Translations under genes and position numbers: made by a program
The notes under the pieces: generated by a model
Told to the model about the DNA's origin: nothing
What the model saw: the letters and a program-made list of their open reading frames with translations, nothing else
Database searches by the model: none
Assembly: GCA_050944415.1 (NCBI GenBank)
Contig: JBMNRA010000067.1
Span: 1-14,148 of the forward strand
Direction of reading: 5' to 3'
DNA from: Ruminococcus_G sp050944415
GTDB taxonomy: Bacteria > Bacillota > Clostridia > Lachnospirales > Lachnospiraceae
Length of the DNA stretch: 14,148 nt
Shown here: positions 5,760-14,027 of the stretch, piece by piece
How positions within the stretch are numbered: the stretch's first letter is position 1
How the letters are laid out: every line of letters begins with the position of its first letter

Positions 5760-5849
5760 TATTTTTCCTCCTGATTTTCATTTATCACCTCAAATTAAGA
5801 GACGGTTGGAGATTCCTGCCTCTGAATCCGGGTTCTTTGATTTTCATAC
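5760..5849 (-). promoter_or_regulatory. structured rpsO leader, possible S15 autoregulatory site
   Basis: The predicted transcript leader contains mutually exclusive helices. GGATTC can pair with GAATCT across an 8-nt loop. Alternatively AGAGGC can pair with GTCTCT around a loop that itself holds GGA/TCC. A 10-bp direct repeat, ATGAAAATCA on the minus strand (5847-5838 and 5781-5772), brackets this region, and the second copy abuts the AGGAGG ribosome binding site. S15 autoregulation through its leader is known in several bacterial lineages with differing RNA structures. Assignment to any known class is not possible by eye. Confidence 0.35.
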
Positions 5850-5855
5850 TTAGCT

Positions 5856-5884
5856 AGTATAACACAACCTAATCCGGATGTAAA
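5856..5884 (-). promoter_or_regulatory. rpsO promoter
   Basis: On the minus strand TTTACA (5884-5879), a 17-bp spacer and TATACT (5861-5856) each match the housekeeping consensus at five of six positions. It lies just after the ribF stop codon and about 97 bp upstream of the rpsO start. Confidence 0.75.
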
Positions 5885-5892
5885 TACTTTTT

Positions 5893-6834
5893 TCATGGGT
5901 TCAAACTTCCCGAAAAAGTATCCCGGAAGAATTTTCTGCAAGTCTCTTCATCCTTTTTTATCTGATGCTGCAGCTGAACGACTGACGGAAATTTATATTC
6001 GGGCCGGATAAAATAATACAGCCGGACATGGGCCTGCTTTCCATACAGCTGCCTGTCCACATCAAAAAGATAAGTCTCCACTCCCGGCCGGCTGTCGCCC
6101 ACTGTCGGTTTCACTCCGATATTGCTGATGCCAAAATAAGGTTCCCCGTCAATCTCGGTGACAGATGCATAGACGCCAAAAGGCGGCAGCAGCTTATGAA
6201 GAGACGGTCTCTGATTTATCGTAGGGATTCCTATGGTATGACCCAGATGTCTCCCGTGAACAATTTCACCCTCTACAAAAAAGGGATATCCCAGAAGTTC
6301 ATTGGCTTTCTGAAGATTTCCTTTCATAATCTCTTCCCTGATATAGGTACTGCTGATTTCCCGGCTGCCGTCCATTACTTTATCCAGAATATCCACCTGA
6401 AAACCGTACTGGCGCCCCATTTCTTTCAGAAGGCCGGGCGTGCCTCCTCTCTTATGGCCGAAATGAAAATCAGGTCCCACAGCCAGGTGCGCCGCTTTCA
6501 TCTGATTTACCAGAATTTCCCGGACAAAATCCTTCGCATCCATATGCATGATTTCAGGCACAAAGGGACATTCCACCAGACAGTCCACACCCATCCGGTT
6601 TGCCAGATGCAGTCTCTCTTCATTGGTCAGAATCATTTTAAAAGAAGGATCTGAAAGCCGCATGACCGGCGATACGTCAAAGGTAAAAATTACTGTCTCA
6701 AATCCCGGTTTTTTTAACGCATTGATACGGTCCACCAGCTTCCTGTGCCCTCTGTGAAGCCCGTCAAATTTTCCCAAAGTTATAATGCTGCGCTTCTGCA
6801 GCATAAAGTCCAGTGTATTAGTGATATATCTCAT
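5893..6834 (-). CDS. ribF: bifunctional riboflavin kinase / FMN adenylyltransferase
   Basis: A 313-residue cytoplasmic enzyme of usual length. It converts riboflavin to FMN with ATP, then FMN to FAD. The N-terminal adenylyltransferase domain shows GKFDGLHRGH (21-30, the nucleotidyl-transferase HxGH-type motif) and SSTYIR (161-166). The C-terminal kinase domain shows GEIVHGRHLGHTIGIPTIN (189-207, with the PTxN motif), GISNIGVKPTVG (235-246) and VETYLFD (252-258) with the expected catalytic E253. Most homologues have VETH at that point; here H is Y. The ATG at 6834 overlaps the truB stop codon as ATGA, which suggests coupled translation, and no strong ribosome binding site of its own is seen. 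No FMN riboswitch precedes it, as fits an internal operon gene. It is the last gene of the rimP-nusA-infB cluster. Confidence 0.95.
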   Translation of the reverse strand: MRYITNTLDFMLQKRSIITLGKFDGLHRGHRKLVDRINALKKPGFETVIFTFDVSPVMRLSDPSFKMILTNEERLHLANRMGVDCLVECPFVPEIMHMDAKDFVREILVNQMKAAHLAVGPDFHFGHKRGGTPGLLKEMGRQYGFQVDILDKVMDGSREISSTYIREEIMKGNLQKANELLGYPFFVEGEIVHGRHLGHTIGIPTINQRPSLHKLLPPFGVYASVTEIDGEPYFGISNIGVKPTVGDSRPGVETYLFDVDRQLYGKQAHVRLYYFIRPEYKFPSVVQLQHQIKKDEETCRKFFRDTFSGSLNP

Positions 6835-7745
6835 GATCTGCCGCCCCCGTCTCTGAACATTTTTACAGGGCAAAATTCATCCGCCTCTTTCCTGTACTGA
6901 TACAGACCTACGAATCCGCCCTGGCTGTCATAGATACGAACCTGCTGCCCGTCTTTCCGGCTTACGTCGTCACAGGACAGATATCTGCCGTGAAAAACGT
7001 TTCCATTATAGACGCGCTGCTGTATCTTTCCCTGCACGGTAATGGCCGGCAGATCTTCGAACATTCTGTCCACAGGCAGGATACAGTCTTCAATTTCTCC
7101 GGCGCGCATTTTTGCTTCAATATCCGTCAGCCTCCAGCTGTCCTGACGTTCAAAACGTCCCACTTTTGTCCGTTCCAGCGACTCCATGCATCCGCCGCAT
7201 CCCAGCTTCTCCCCGATGTCATGGCAAAGGGTTCTTATGTATGTGCCCTTGGAGCAGGTCACAAGAAACCGCACCCGCGGAAGATTTATCTCCAGAATCT
7301 CAATACTGAAAAAATGAACCGGCCGTGCTTTACGCTCCACAGTTTTCCCCTCCCGTGCCAATTCGTACAGTTTCCTGCCATTTACCTTCAGGGCCGAATA
7401 CATGGGAGGAATCTGCATCTGCTCTCCCAGAAATGATTCTATGCAGGAGGCCGTCTCCTCACCGGAAACATTCACCTTCGCCTCCCTTATCACAGTCCCG
7501 CTCAGATCCTGGGTATCGGTAGTGATTCCCAGTCTCAGCACGGCTTCATAAGTTTTTTTTTCATCAGCAAGCAGGTTACATACTTTGGTGGCCTTGCCCA
7601 GACATACCGGCAGCACTCCCGTGGCATCAGGATCCAGTGTTCCTGTATGCCCGATCTTTTTCTGCTTCAGTATGCCGCGCAGTTTCGCCACCACATCATG
7701 AGAAGTATATCCCGCTTCTTTATAGACATTTATGATTCCGTTCAT
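6831..7745 (-). CDS. truB: tRNA pseudouridine(55) synthase
   Basis: A 304-residue protein that isomerises U55 in the T-loop of tRNAs to pseudouridine. The catalytic motif GHTGTLDPDATGVLP (32-46) holds the conserved aspartate D38. LLADEKKTYEAVLRLG, GTYIRTLCHDIG and LERTKVGRF also match the family. The C-terminal 60 or so residues (from about VQGKIQQRVYNG) fit the PUA-like RNA-binding domain. I chose the ATG at 7745 because AAAGG lies 7 nt upstream and homologues begin MNGIINVYK. An in-frame TTG two codons earlier abuts that site. It starts 12 nt after nrnA and overlaps ribF by 4 nt. The nrnA-truB-ribF order after rbfA is typical of Firmicutes. Confidence 0.96.
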   Translation of the reverse strand: MNGIINVYKEAGYTSHDVVAKLRGILKQKKIGHTGTLDPDATGVLPVCLGKATKVCNLLADEKKTYEAVLRLGITTDTQDLSGTVIREAKVNVSGEETASCIESFLGEQMQIPPMYSALKVNGRKLYELAREGKTVERKARPVHFFSIEILEINLPRVRFLVTCSKGTYIRTLCHDIGEKLGCGGCMESLERTKVGRFERQDSWRLTDIEAKMRAGEIEDCILPVDRMFEDLPAITVQGKIQQRVYNGNVFHGRYLSCDDVSRKDGQQVRIYDSQGGFVGLYQYRKEADEFCPVKMFRDGGGRS

Positions 7746-7757
7746 AATCAAACCTTT

Positions 7758-8708
7758 TTAATCCAGCTGCTGCTTCACAGCATCCACTATTTTTTCCATA
7801 ATACTTTCCGGATCTCCTTCCATGGTACACCCCGCTGCCATACAGTGGCCGCCTCCGCCAAATGCCACGGCTATGGCGCTGACATCTGTTTTGCCGTTGG
7901 AGCGCATGCTGACCTTATACCGGTCTTCCTCCAGGGCGTACAGAAAAGCAGCCGCCTCCACGCCTTCCGTCAGTCTCAACTGGCTTACAATGCCGTCCAG
8001 ATCTCTGGGTTCAACCTGAAACTTTTCCATGCATTTTCTGTCCACTGCCGCACCGATGCATCGTCCTTCCAGATACAGTCTGCTGTTAACCAGAACATGA
8101 CCCATAATCCGGTTTTGATTATAAGTTTTTTTATAAAAAGAATCTTCTATGATCTTTGTAAAAGGAATGTCCTGATTAATCAGCCAGCCGGCAATTTTCA
8201 TTGTTCTGGAGGAAGTATTGGAATACTGAAAGACGCCGCTGTCATGAACGATTCCCGTATACAGGGCGCTGGCTGCCGCCCGGGAAATACGCTTTTTCTT
8301 CATCAGATCAAAAAGCACCTCACAGGTGGAACTTGCCTCCGGCACGATATGATTGACATCCGCCAGACCGTGATTGGTAATATGATGGTCAATGCAGACT
8401 GTCTGTTCTGCCGTCTCAAAATACTCTTCCGCCACGCCGATTCGATCCCGGCTGCTGACGTCCAGAAGGATCAGCAGATCATATTTTTTCCCCGGTGACG
8501 GCTCATGTTTTATCACTTCCAAATGTTCCAGATGTCCGAATACGGGACGCATCTCTTCCAGATATACATCCGCATGAATCTGACTGTAATTATCCCTTAT
8601 ATATTGATACACCGCCATGCAGGATCCCACACAGTCGCCGTCCGGATTCACATGGCCGGCTATAGCTGCAGTTTTTCTCCCTTTCAGAATATCATCAAGT
8701 TTCTTCAT
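7758..8708 (-). CDS. nrnA: DHH/DHHA1 phosphoesterase, NrnA-like oligoribonuclease / pAp phosphatase
   Basis: A 316-residue protein of the DHH superfamily, whose NrnA members degrade very short RNA or DNA and dephosphorylate 3'-phosphoadenosine 5'-phosphate. The metal-binding motifs are complete: H19-VNP-D23-G-D25 (motif I), D83 in LLILLDVSSRDR (motif II), D107-H108-H109 (motif III) and D156 in TGIVHDSGVF (motif IV). The C-terminal DHHA1 domain carries GGGGHCMAAGC (284-294). The ATG at 8708 lies inside the end of rbfA (14-nt overlap), with GAGG about 9 nt upstream. An earlier in-frame ATG in rbfA gives an unlikely N-terminus. Position between rbfA and truB is the usual one for nrnA in Firmicutes. 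Whether nanoRNA, pAp or cyclic-dinucleotide products are the main substrate cannot be told from sequence. Confidence 0.92.
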   Translation of the reverse strand: MKKLDDILKGRKTAAIAGHVNPDGDCVGSCMAVYQYIRDNYSQIHADVYLEEMRPVFGHLEHLEVIKHEPSPGKKYDLLILLDVSSRDRIGVAEEYFETAEQTVCIDHHITNHGLADVNHIVPEASSTCEVLFDLMKKKRISRAAASALYTGIVHDSGVFQYSNTSSRTMKIAGWLINQDIPFTKIIEDSFYKKTYNQNRIMGHVLVNSRLYLEGRCIGAAVDRKCMEKFQVEPRDLDGIVSQLRLTEGVEAAAFLYALEEDRYKVSMRSNGKTDVSAIAVAFGGGGHCMAAGCTMEGDPESIMEKIVDAVKQQLD

Positions 8709-9078
8709 CTTCTTTTTCCTCAGATTTTCCAGTGTCCAGATCAGCGATTTTCTTCGACATTTCCACACCATACTCTATGGATGTATCCAGTCGGAAAGTG
8801 ATGGCGGGCGTATTGCGCAGATTCAGATTTTTGGCCAGCAGCCGTCGGATATAACCCTCTGCGCTCCGCAATCCCGCCAGTGTATCCTCTTTTTCTTTGT
8901 CACTTCCCAGAACACTGATATACGCCTTGCAGGTTTTCAAATCCGGCGCAACTTCAGCCCCCGTCACCGATGTCATCATATGAATCCGCGGATCCTTGAT
9001 TTCTTTCTGAATAATCAGACTGAGTTCTCTCTGCACCTCACCGTTAATACGGGTATTTTTAATACTGTTTTTTCTCAT
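8695..9078 (-). CDS. rbfA: 30S ribosome-binding factor A
   Basis: A 127-residue KH-fold assembly factor that binds the immature 30S subunit near the 5' end helix of 16S rRNA. Typical features are NTRINGEVQRELSLIIQKEIKDPRI near the N-terminus, VTGAEVAPDLKTCKAYISVLG, and TPAITFRLDTSIEYGVEMSKKI near the C-terminus, followed by an acidic tail. I chose the ATG at 9078, with GAGGGA just upstream and the family-like start MRKNSIKN. A GTG five codons earlier (9093) is possible but lacks a clear ribosome binding site. It begins 32 nt after infB and overlaps nrnA by 14 nt. Confidence 0.95.
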   Translation of the reverse strand: MRKNSIKNTRINGEVQRELSLIIQKEIKDPRIHMMTSVTGAEVAPDLKTCKAYISVLGSDKEKEDTLAGLRSAEGYIRRLLAKNLNLRNTPAITFRLDTSIEYGVEMSKKIADLDTGKSEEKEDEET

Positions 9079-9110
9079 ATTTCCCTCTCTCACCGGGGAA
9101 GCTTCCCTGA

Positions 9111-11723
9111 CTATCTTGGAACTTCCACCATGATATAGGCCTCAACCTGGTCTAATTCCTGAATGTCATTAAATCCCTCGAATACCAGACCGCATTCATA
9201 TCCGGCCTTTACTTCTTTTACGTCATCTTTAAACCGTTTCAGTGAGGCCAGGCCTCCGTCAAACAGCTGCTTTCCTTCTCTGCTGATTCGTACCTTGCAG
9301 CCTCTCTGGAATACGCCGTCCAGTACATAGCTTCCTGCAATGTTTCCAACACCGGATGCTTTGAATATCTGACGCACCTCGCCGTGTCCAATTACTTTTT
9401 CTTCATATACGGGATCCAGCAGACCTTTCATAGCTGCTTCCACATCTTCGATGGCCTGATAGATAACCTTGTAAAGCCGGATATCCACACCTTCCTGTTC
9501 TGCGATTGCTTTTGCAGTGGCATCAGGCCGTACGTTAAATCCTATGATGATTGCATTGGATGCGGAAGCCAGAGTAACATCCGACTCATTGATGGCGCCT
9601 ACTCCGCCATGAACAATTTTCACCACAACCTCATCATTGGACAGCTTAACCAGACTCTGTTTCACCGCTTCCACGGATCCCTGAACATCGGCTTTCACCA
9701 CAATACCCAGTTCTTTCAGATTGCCCTCCTGAATCTGATTAAACAGATCATCCAGCGACATCTTAGTCTTCGTATCCTCCAGAAGACGGTTTCTGTTTTC
9801 TGACACAAAAGTAGCCGCAAAATTCTTCGCTTCTTTATCGTTTTCTGTAGCCACCAGAACTTCTCCGGCATTGGGCACATCGCTTAATCCCAGGATTTCC
9901 ACAGGCGTGGACGGTCCTGCTTCTTTTACACGGCGTCCCTTATCATCCATCATTGCCCGGACTTTACCGGAACATGCGCCGGCAGCGATAAAATCTCCCA
10001 CATGGAGGGTTCCTTTCTGAACCAGGATCGTCGCAACGGGACCTTTTCCTTTGTCCAGTTTTGCCTCAATCACCAGTCCTCTTGCCCGCCTCTTGGGGTT
10101 GGCTTTCAGCTCGCAGACTTCCGCCGTAAGAAGAATCATTTCCAGCAGCTCATCAATTCCTTCATGGGTATGAGCAGACACGGGAACAAAAATTGTACTT
10201 CCACCCCAGTCCTCAGGAATCAGTTCATATTCCGACAGCTCCTGCTTTACCCTCTCCACATTGGCATTGGGCTTATCTATCTTGTTAATGGCCACGATAA
10301 TCTCCACACCTGCTGCTTTTGCATGATTGATAGCCTCCACAGTCTGAGGCATAACTCCATCATCCGCTGCTACCACCAGAATGGCTATATCTGTCGCATT
10401 GGCTCCACGCATACGCATGGCTGTAAAAGCTTCATGGCCGGGAGTATCCAGAAATGTAATTTTCTGACCGTTGACATTTACCATATAAGCGCCGATATGC
10501 TGTGTGATTCCTCCGGCTTCCCGGTCTGTCACATGGGTGTTTCGGATTGCATCCAGAAGAGAAGTTTTTCCATGGTCTACGTGTCCCATAACGCAGACAA
10601 CCGGCGGTCTCGGCACCAGCGTGCTTTCATCTTCCTCTTCTTCTTTCAGGAGTTCTTCGATAACATCAACTTTCTCTTCCGGTTCAGCAATGATATCGTA
10701 TTCCAGTGCAATTTCCTGAGCTTTCTCAAAATCGATCTCATGATTCACTGTAACCATAATACCTTCCATGAAAAGCTTCTTCACAATTACAGAAGGCTGC
10801 ATCTTCATTTTTTCCGCCAGTTCCCGGATCGTCAGTTTCTCCGGAAGTACGATTTCTTTTACTTCCGGCTTCTTTTCCTCCTTATGCTGATGAACCGGTT
10901 TCTGCAGAGCTTTGGGAAGCCTGGACTGCTGACGGAATCCCTGATTGGGGCGTCTTCCGCCCTTCTGGCGTTCTCCTCCGAATTTATCCTTTGCTTTCTC
11001 CTTTTCTTTTTCCTTTTCCTTCTCCTTGTCTTTTCTCATATCTCTGGAAGGCTTCTGCATCATGGAAGTATCTACCGCATCATTCTGAGGTTTTCTTCCG
11101 GCTGATCTGCGGTTATCTCCTCCTTTTCTGAAATCCTTCCCGTCTCTTTCTCTGTCTTTATCCCTGTCTCTGTCGCCCTGAAATCTCCTGTTCCCTTCAT
11201 TTCTCTGAGGTCTCTGATTCTGATTTCCTGCCGGACGCCCTGTATTTTCACCGCCCTGATTCTGCTTTGTATGAGAGGCTGCAGGCTTTCCCGTCCCCTG
11301 TGTCTGTTTTGCCGGAGCGCTGCCGGCCGCAGATTTTGCAGCTGCATTTCCCTGGGACTGGCGCTGGGGGCGCTGTGACGTTTTTCCGCCCTGAGCAGTC
11401 GGTTTCCCGTTCCCCTGTCTGGAATCGGAACGTCTCGCTTTACCGTAATTCTTTCCTTCCGGCGTAGTTGCATTCTGAGGCCGGAACACCTGAATAATAT
11501 TGGATTTTTTCCGTGGTCTTGCCTCTCCTCTCGTCTCCTCCTTTTTCTCGTTTTTCATCTCTTTGTCTTTGTCAAATGTATCTCTCAATAACTTCTCCTC
11601 CGCTTCTTTCAAAGAGCTCATATGGCTTTTGACTTCGATCCCGTGATCTTTCAAAAACGTAATAACCTCTTTGTTGCTTTTTCCTATTTCTCTGGCAATT
11701 TCATGCACTCTGATTCCTGGCAT
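9111..11723 (-). CDS. infB: translation initiation factor IF-2
   Basis: An 870-residue GTPase that brings initiator tRNA to the 30S subunit and promotes subunit joining. In order: a first IF2-N domain (about 1-50, RVHEIAREIGKSNKEVITFL); a long disordered linker (about 55-285) rich in Q, N, G, K, R and E; a second IF2-N domain (about 294-345); and the G domain, with GHVDHGKT (380-387), GGITQHIGA (404-412), DTPGH (426-430), NKID (480-483) and SAH (516-518). Beta-barrel domains and the C-terminal initiator-tRNA-binding domain follow to residue 870. The linker holds simple repeats, RDRDKDRERD around 184-194 and alternating K and E around 233-242. The ATG at 11723 has AGGTGG upstream and gives the standard MPGIRVHEIA start. 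It lies 21 nt after ylxQ. Confidence 0.97.
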   Translation of the reverse strand: MPGIRVHEIAREIGKSNKEVITFLKDHGIEVKSHMSSLKEAEEKLLRDTFDKDKEMKNEKKEETRGEARPRKKSNIIQVFRPQNATTPEGKNYGKARRSDSRQGNGKPTAQGGKTSQRPQRQSQGNAAAKSAAGSAPAKQTQGTGKPAASHTKQNQGGENTGRPAGNQNQRPQRNEGNRRFQGDRDRDKDRERDGKDFRKGGDNRRSAGRKPQNDAVDTSMMQKPSRDMRKDKEKEKEKEKEKAKDKFGGERQKGGRRPNQGFRQQSRLPKALQKPVHQHKEEKKPEVKEIVLPEKLTIRELAEKMKMQPSVIVKKLFMEGIMVTVNHEIDFEKAQEIALEYDIIAEPEEKVDVIEELLKEEEEDESTLVPRPPVVCVMGHVDHGKTSLLDAIRNTHVTDREAGGITQHIGAYMVNVNGQKITFLDTPGHEAFTAMRMRGANATDIAILVVAADDGVMPQTVEAINHAKAAGVEIIVAINKIDKPNANVERVKQELSEYELIPEDWGGSTIFVPVSAHTHEGIDELLEMILLTAEVCELKANPKRRARGLVIEAKLDKGKGPVATILVQKGTLHVGDFIAAGACSGKVRAMMDDKGRRVKEAGPSTPVEILGLSDVPNAGEVLVATENDKEAKNFAATFVSENRNRLLEDTKTKMSLDDLFNQIQEGNLKELGIVVKADVQGSVEAVKQSLVKLSNDEVVVKIVHGGVGAINESDVTLASASNAIIIGFNVRPDATAKAIAEQEGVDIRLYKVIYQAIEDVEAAMKGLLDPVYEEKVIGHGEVRQIFKASGVGNIAGSYVLDGVFQRGCKVRISREGKQLFDGGLASLKRFKDDVKEVKAGYECGLVFEGFNDIQELDQVEAYIMVEVPR

Positions 11724-11744
11724 TCTACCACCTGACCTTTCTGC

Positions 11745-12074
11745 CTAACTTTTCTGCTCAGCCACCTTTAACAATTGTTCTTCAACAGCCTTTCCCAGAT
11801 TATCATCCAGGACAGCAAGGGACGCTCTGAATTCTTTTCCAATCGCTTTTCCCAGGCTGATCTTTTCTCCGAAAAAATAACAGGGTACTTTGTAATAGAT
11901 GCACATATTCTGAAATTTTTTTTTCGTATTATCTGAAGCTTCTCCGGCAACGATTACAAGACAGGCTTTCCCCGTTTTCACAGCTTTTTCCGTGGAAAAC
12001 TCACCGCTGGCCACTTTGCCCGCCTTTGCTGCCAGACCGATCAGAGACAGAACTTTACGTTCGTTCAATATCAT
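11745..12074 (-). CDS. ylxQ: YlxQ, L7Ae-family ribosomal-like RNA-binding protein
   Basis: A 109-residue protein of the L7Ae/L30e fold, which binds kink-turn RNA. The family pattern is visible in KVLSLIGLAAKAGKVASGE, CLVIVAGEASDNTKKKF, KVPCYFF and LGKAIGKEFRASLAV. In Firmicutes it sits between rnpM and infB, as here. Its exact target is not firmly established. The start is uncertain. The ATG at 12074 overlaps the rnpM stop by 20 nt and has AAGGAG only 4 nt upstream; the TTG two codons later is better spaced (10 nt). Both give nearly the same protein. Confidence 0.9.
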   Translation of the reverse strand: MILNERKVLSLIGLAAKAGKVASGEFSTEKAVKTGKACLVIVAGEASDNTKKKFQNMCIYYKVPCYFFGEKISLGKAIGKEFRASLAVLDDNLGKAVEEQLLKVAEQKS

Positions 12075-12333
12075 CCAGCTCCTTCTCCAGTGTCTCATAA
12101 ACGCTCTCAGGTATCTCTGCCTTCAGAGAACGTTCCAGACCTTTGTTTTTTACAGCCTTTGCCAGGCAGTCCCTGGAAACACAAAGATATGCTCCCCTGC
12201 CGTTTTTTCTGCCTGTCGCATCCAGCACAATTTCACCTTCCGGTGTTTTCAGGACGCGAATCATTTCTTTTTTATTCTTCATCTCCTGGCATCCCGTGCA
12301 TCTGCGCATCGGAATTTTCATTTTCTTCACCAT
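12055..12333 (-). CDS. rnpM: RnpM (YlxR family) RNA-binding protein
   Basis: A small basic protein (92 residues from this start) of the YlxR/DUF448 family. Characteristic motifs are IPMRRCTGCQEMKNKKEMIR and then GRKNGRGAYLC with RDCLAKA. In B. subtilis the family member has been reported to bind and modulate RNase P RNA, hence the name RnpM. Older work treated it as a nucleic-acid-binding nucleoid protein. The gene lies in its usual place between nusA and ylxQ. Its start is uncertain: ATG at 12333, ATG at 12321 and GTG at 12348 are all inside the nusA tail, and none has a strong ribosome binding site. Any choice overlaps nusA by 50-77 nt, which suggests translational coupling. Confidence 0.88.
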   Translation of the reverse strand: MVKKMKIPMRRCTGCQEMKNKKEMIRVLKTPEGEIVLDATGRKNGRGAYLCVSRDCLAKAVKNKGLERSLKAEIPESVYETLEKELDDIERT

Positions 12334-13495
12334 CTTCTTCGTACTCACGCTCTCCGTCTTCTTCTACATATTCGCCGTCTGCGTATTCATCCTCTTCCGT
12401 ATAATCATCCTCTGCATACTCGTCATCGTATTCTTCTTCAAAAATATCAAAGTCTCCGGCTTCTCTGGCCTGGGTCTCGCTTTTGATATCAATCTTGAAT
12501 CCGGTCAGCCTGGCCGCCAGTCTGGCGTTCTGACCTTCTTTTCCAATGGCAAGAGACAGCTGATAATCCGGTACGATTACCTTGGCCGCTTTTTCATCGG
12601 GATCAGCCATAACGGAAATGACCTTTGCAGGACTTAAGGCATTTTCAATTAAAAATGCCGGATTTTCATCCCAGTTAATGATATCTATTTTTTCACCTCT
12701 CAGCTCTTCCACAATAGCATTAACCCTGGCCCCGTTCATACCTACGCAGGCTCCCACCGGATCCACATCCGGATCATTGGACCAGACAGCAATCTTCGTA
12801 CGGGAACCAGCTTCTCTGGCAATGCTTTTAATCTCAACAATCCCGTCCCTCACTTCTGTTACCTCAGATTCAAACAGCCGTTTTACCAGTTCCGGATGAG
12901 TTCTTGACACCTGGATCTTCGGTCCCTTCGGCGTATCCTTTACCTCCAATACGTATACCTTGATACGCTCCGTCGGACGGAAATGTTCCGTTTTTACCTG
13001 CTCTGATTCATTGAGAATGGCGTCCACTTTGCCCAGGTTCACACTGATGTTTTTCCCAAGGTTCCTCTGTACAATTCCTGTAACCACATCTTTTTCTTTC
13101 TCAAAGTATTCATTGTAGAGTACTTTTCTTTCTTCTTCCCGAATCTTCTGCAGAATCACATTCTTGGCGTTCTGAGTGGCAATTCTTCCGAATTCTCTGG
13201 ATTTGATTTCCACATTTACCACATCGCCCAGATCATACTTTGAATCAATCATCTTGGCATTTGCCAGACTGATCTCCATCACAGGATCCTGAACATTCTC
13301 CACTACGGTTTTCTCCGCATACACTCCGAAATCACAGGTTTCAGGGTTAATATTTACCTTCACATTGTCCGCTTTGCCAAAATGGTTTTTACATGCCTGA
13401 ATCAGAGACTGTTCAATAGCCTCCAGCAGAGTGTCCTTGCTGATATTTTTTTCCTGTTCCAGAATATTCAACGCTTCCAGTAACTCTGTGTTCAT
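12272..13495 (-). CDS. nusA: transcription elongation/termination factor NusA
   Basis: A 407-residue RNA-polymerase-binding factor that enhances pausing and intrinsic termination. In order: the N-terminal RNAP-binding domain (1 to about 130), an S1 domain (about 135-200), and two KH domains, with GMNGAR at 252-257 and AIGKEGQN at 317-324. After about residue 350 comes a highly acidic tail rich in D, E and Y, ending GMPGDEE. B. subtilis NusA is shorter and lacks so long a tail, and the E. coli acidic repeat domains are not evident here. The ATG at 13495 follows AGGAGG and a second GAGG. It starts 23 nt after rimP. The tail is also the start of rnpM in another frame. Confidence 0.97.
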   Translation of the reverse strand: MNTELLEALNILEQEKNISKDTLLEAIEQSLIQACKNHFGKADNVKVNINPETCDFGVYAEKTVVENVQDPVMEISLANAKMIDSKYDLGDVVNVEIKSREFGRIATQNAKNVILQKIREEERKVLYNEYFEKEKDVVTGIVQRNLGKNISVNLGKVDAILNESEQVKTEHFRPTERIKVYVLEVKDTPKGPKIQVSRTHPELVKRLFESEVTEVRDGIVEIKSIAREAGSRTKIAVWSNDPDVDPVGACVGMNGARVNAIVEELRGEKIDIINWDENPAFLIENALSPAKVISVMADPDEKAAKVIVPDYQLSLAIGKEGQNARLAARLTGFKIDIKSETQAREAGDFDIFEEEYDDEYAEDDYTEEDEYADGEYVEEDGEREYEEDGEENENSDAQMHGMPGDEE

Positions 13496-13518
13496 TTTCC
13501 TCTTTTCCTCCTAAAAAT

Positions 13519-13992
13519 TTAAAAATCAAATGCAAGACGTATTAATGCAATTTCATCTTTCTGAAAGGTTTTCTCTTTGCCGTCTTCTTCTTTTACAGTC
13601 ACACTGCTACTATCATATGCAGTCAGTATGCCGTAAAATTCTTTTTTCCCATCCACTGCACGGTAAGTTCTGATTTCCAGTTTTTTCCCGATGCTCCTTG
13701 CGTAATCCTTTTCTTTTTTCAGAGGTCTTCCCAGCCCCGGAGAACTTACTTCCAGAATATAGGAATCCTCTATAAAATCGTCTTTATCCAGCAGATCACT
13801 GAAGGCACGGCTGACAATTTCACAGTCATCAATGGTAATGCCGCCTTCCTTGTCAATGTAGGCTCTCAGATACCAGCTTCCGCCTTCTTTGACATATTCC
13901 ACATCTACCAGCTCAAATCCCTGCTCCTGTACAACCGGCTCCAGCATAGAGCAGGCTTTCTGCTCATAAAGCTCTTTTTTGCTCATCATCAT
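13519..13992 (-). CDS. rimP: ribosome maturation factor RimP
   Basis: A 157-residue cytoplasmic protein that helps mature the 30S head region. Typical features are ELVDVEYVKEGGSWYLRAYIDKEGGITIDDC, SRAFSDLLD, YILEVSSPGLGRPLKKEKDY, and a C-terminal SH3-like part ending in EIALIRLAFDF. I placed the start at the ATG at 13992, the first of three ATGs in a row, because GAGGAAAGG lies just upstream. The third ATG (13986) is equally possible. An in-frame ATG at 14022 has no ribosome binding site and directly follows a terminator-like hairpin, so it is unlikely. First gene of the rimP-nusA-infB operon. Confidence 0.95.
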   Translation of the reverse strand: MMMSKKELYEQKACSMLEPVVQEQGFELVDVEYVKEGGSWYLRAYIDKEGGITIDDCEIVSRAFSDLLDKDDFIEDSYILEVSSPGLGRPLKKEKDYARSIGKKLEIRTYRAVDGKKEFYGILTAYDSSSVTVKEEDGKEKTFQKDEIALIRLAFDF

Positions 13993-14027
13993 CCCTGCCT
14001 TTCCTCTTCTGATTTTCGCCATATAAA

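Noticed and set aside
6835..6900. FMN riboswitch upstream of ribF
   Set aside because: ribF starts inside the truB stop codon, so there is no leader. No other long untranslated region precedes it.
7647..8498. Open frame of 283 codons on the plus strand, opposite truB and nrnA
   Set aside because: The minus-strand genes carry complete catalytic motifs across the same bases; this is a shadow frame.
10980..11040. Short tandem repeats in infB as a possible repeat array or CRISPR
   Set aside because: These are 6-bp Lys-Glu codon repeats within the IF2 coding frame, without spacers or repeat-spacer structure.
10002..11105. Long open frame (367 codons) on the plus strand, opposite infB
   Set aside because: It lies wholly within infB, which has complete IF2 motifs. 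The antisense translation is rich in F, L, H and C without any domain, as expected from the complement of a biased gene.
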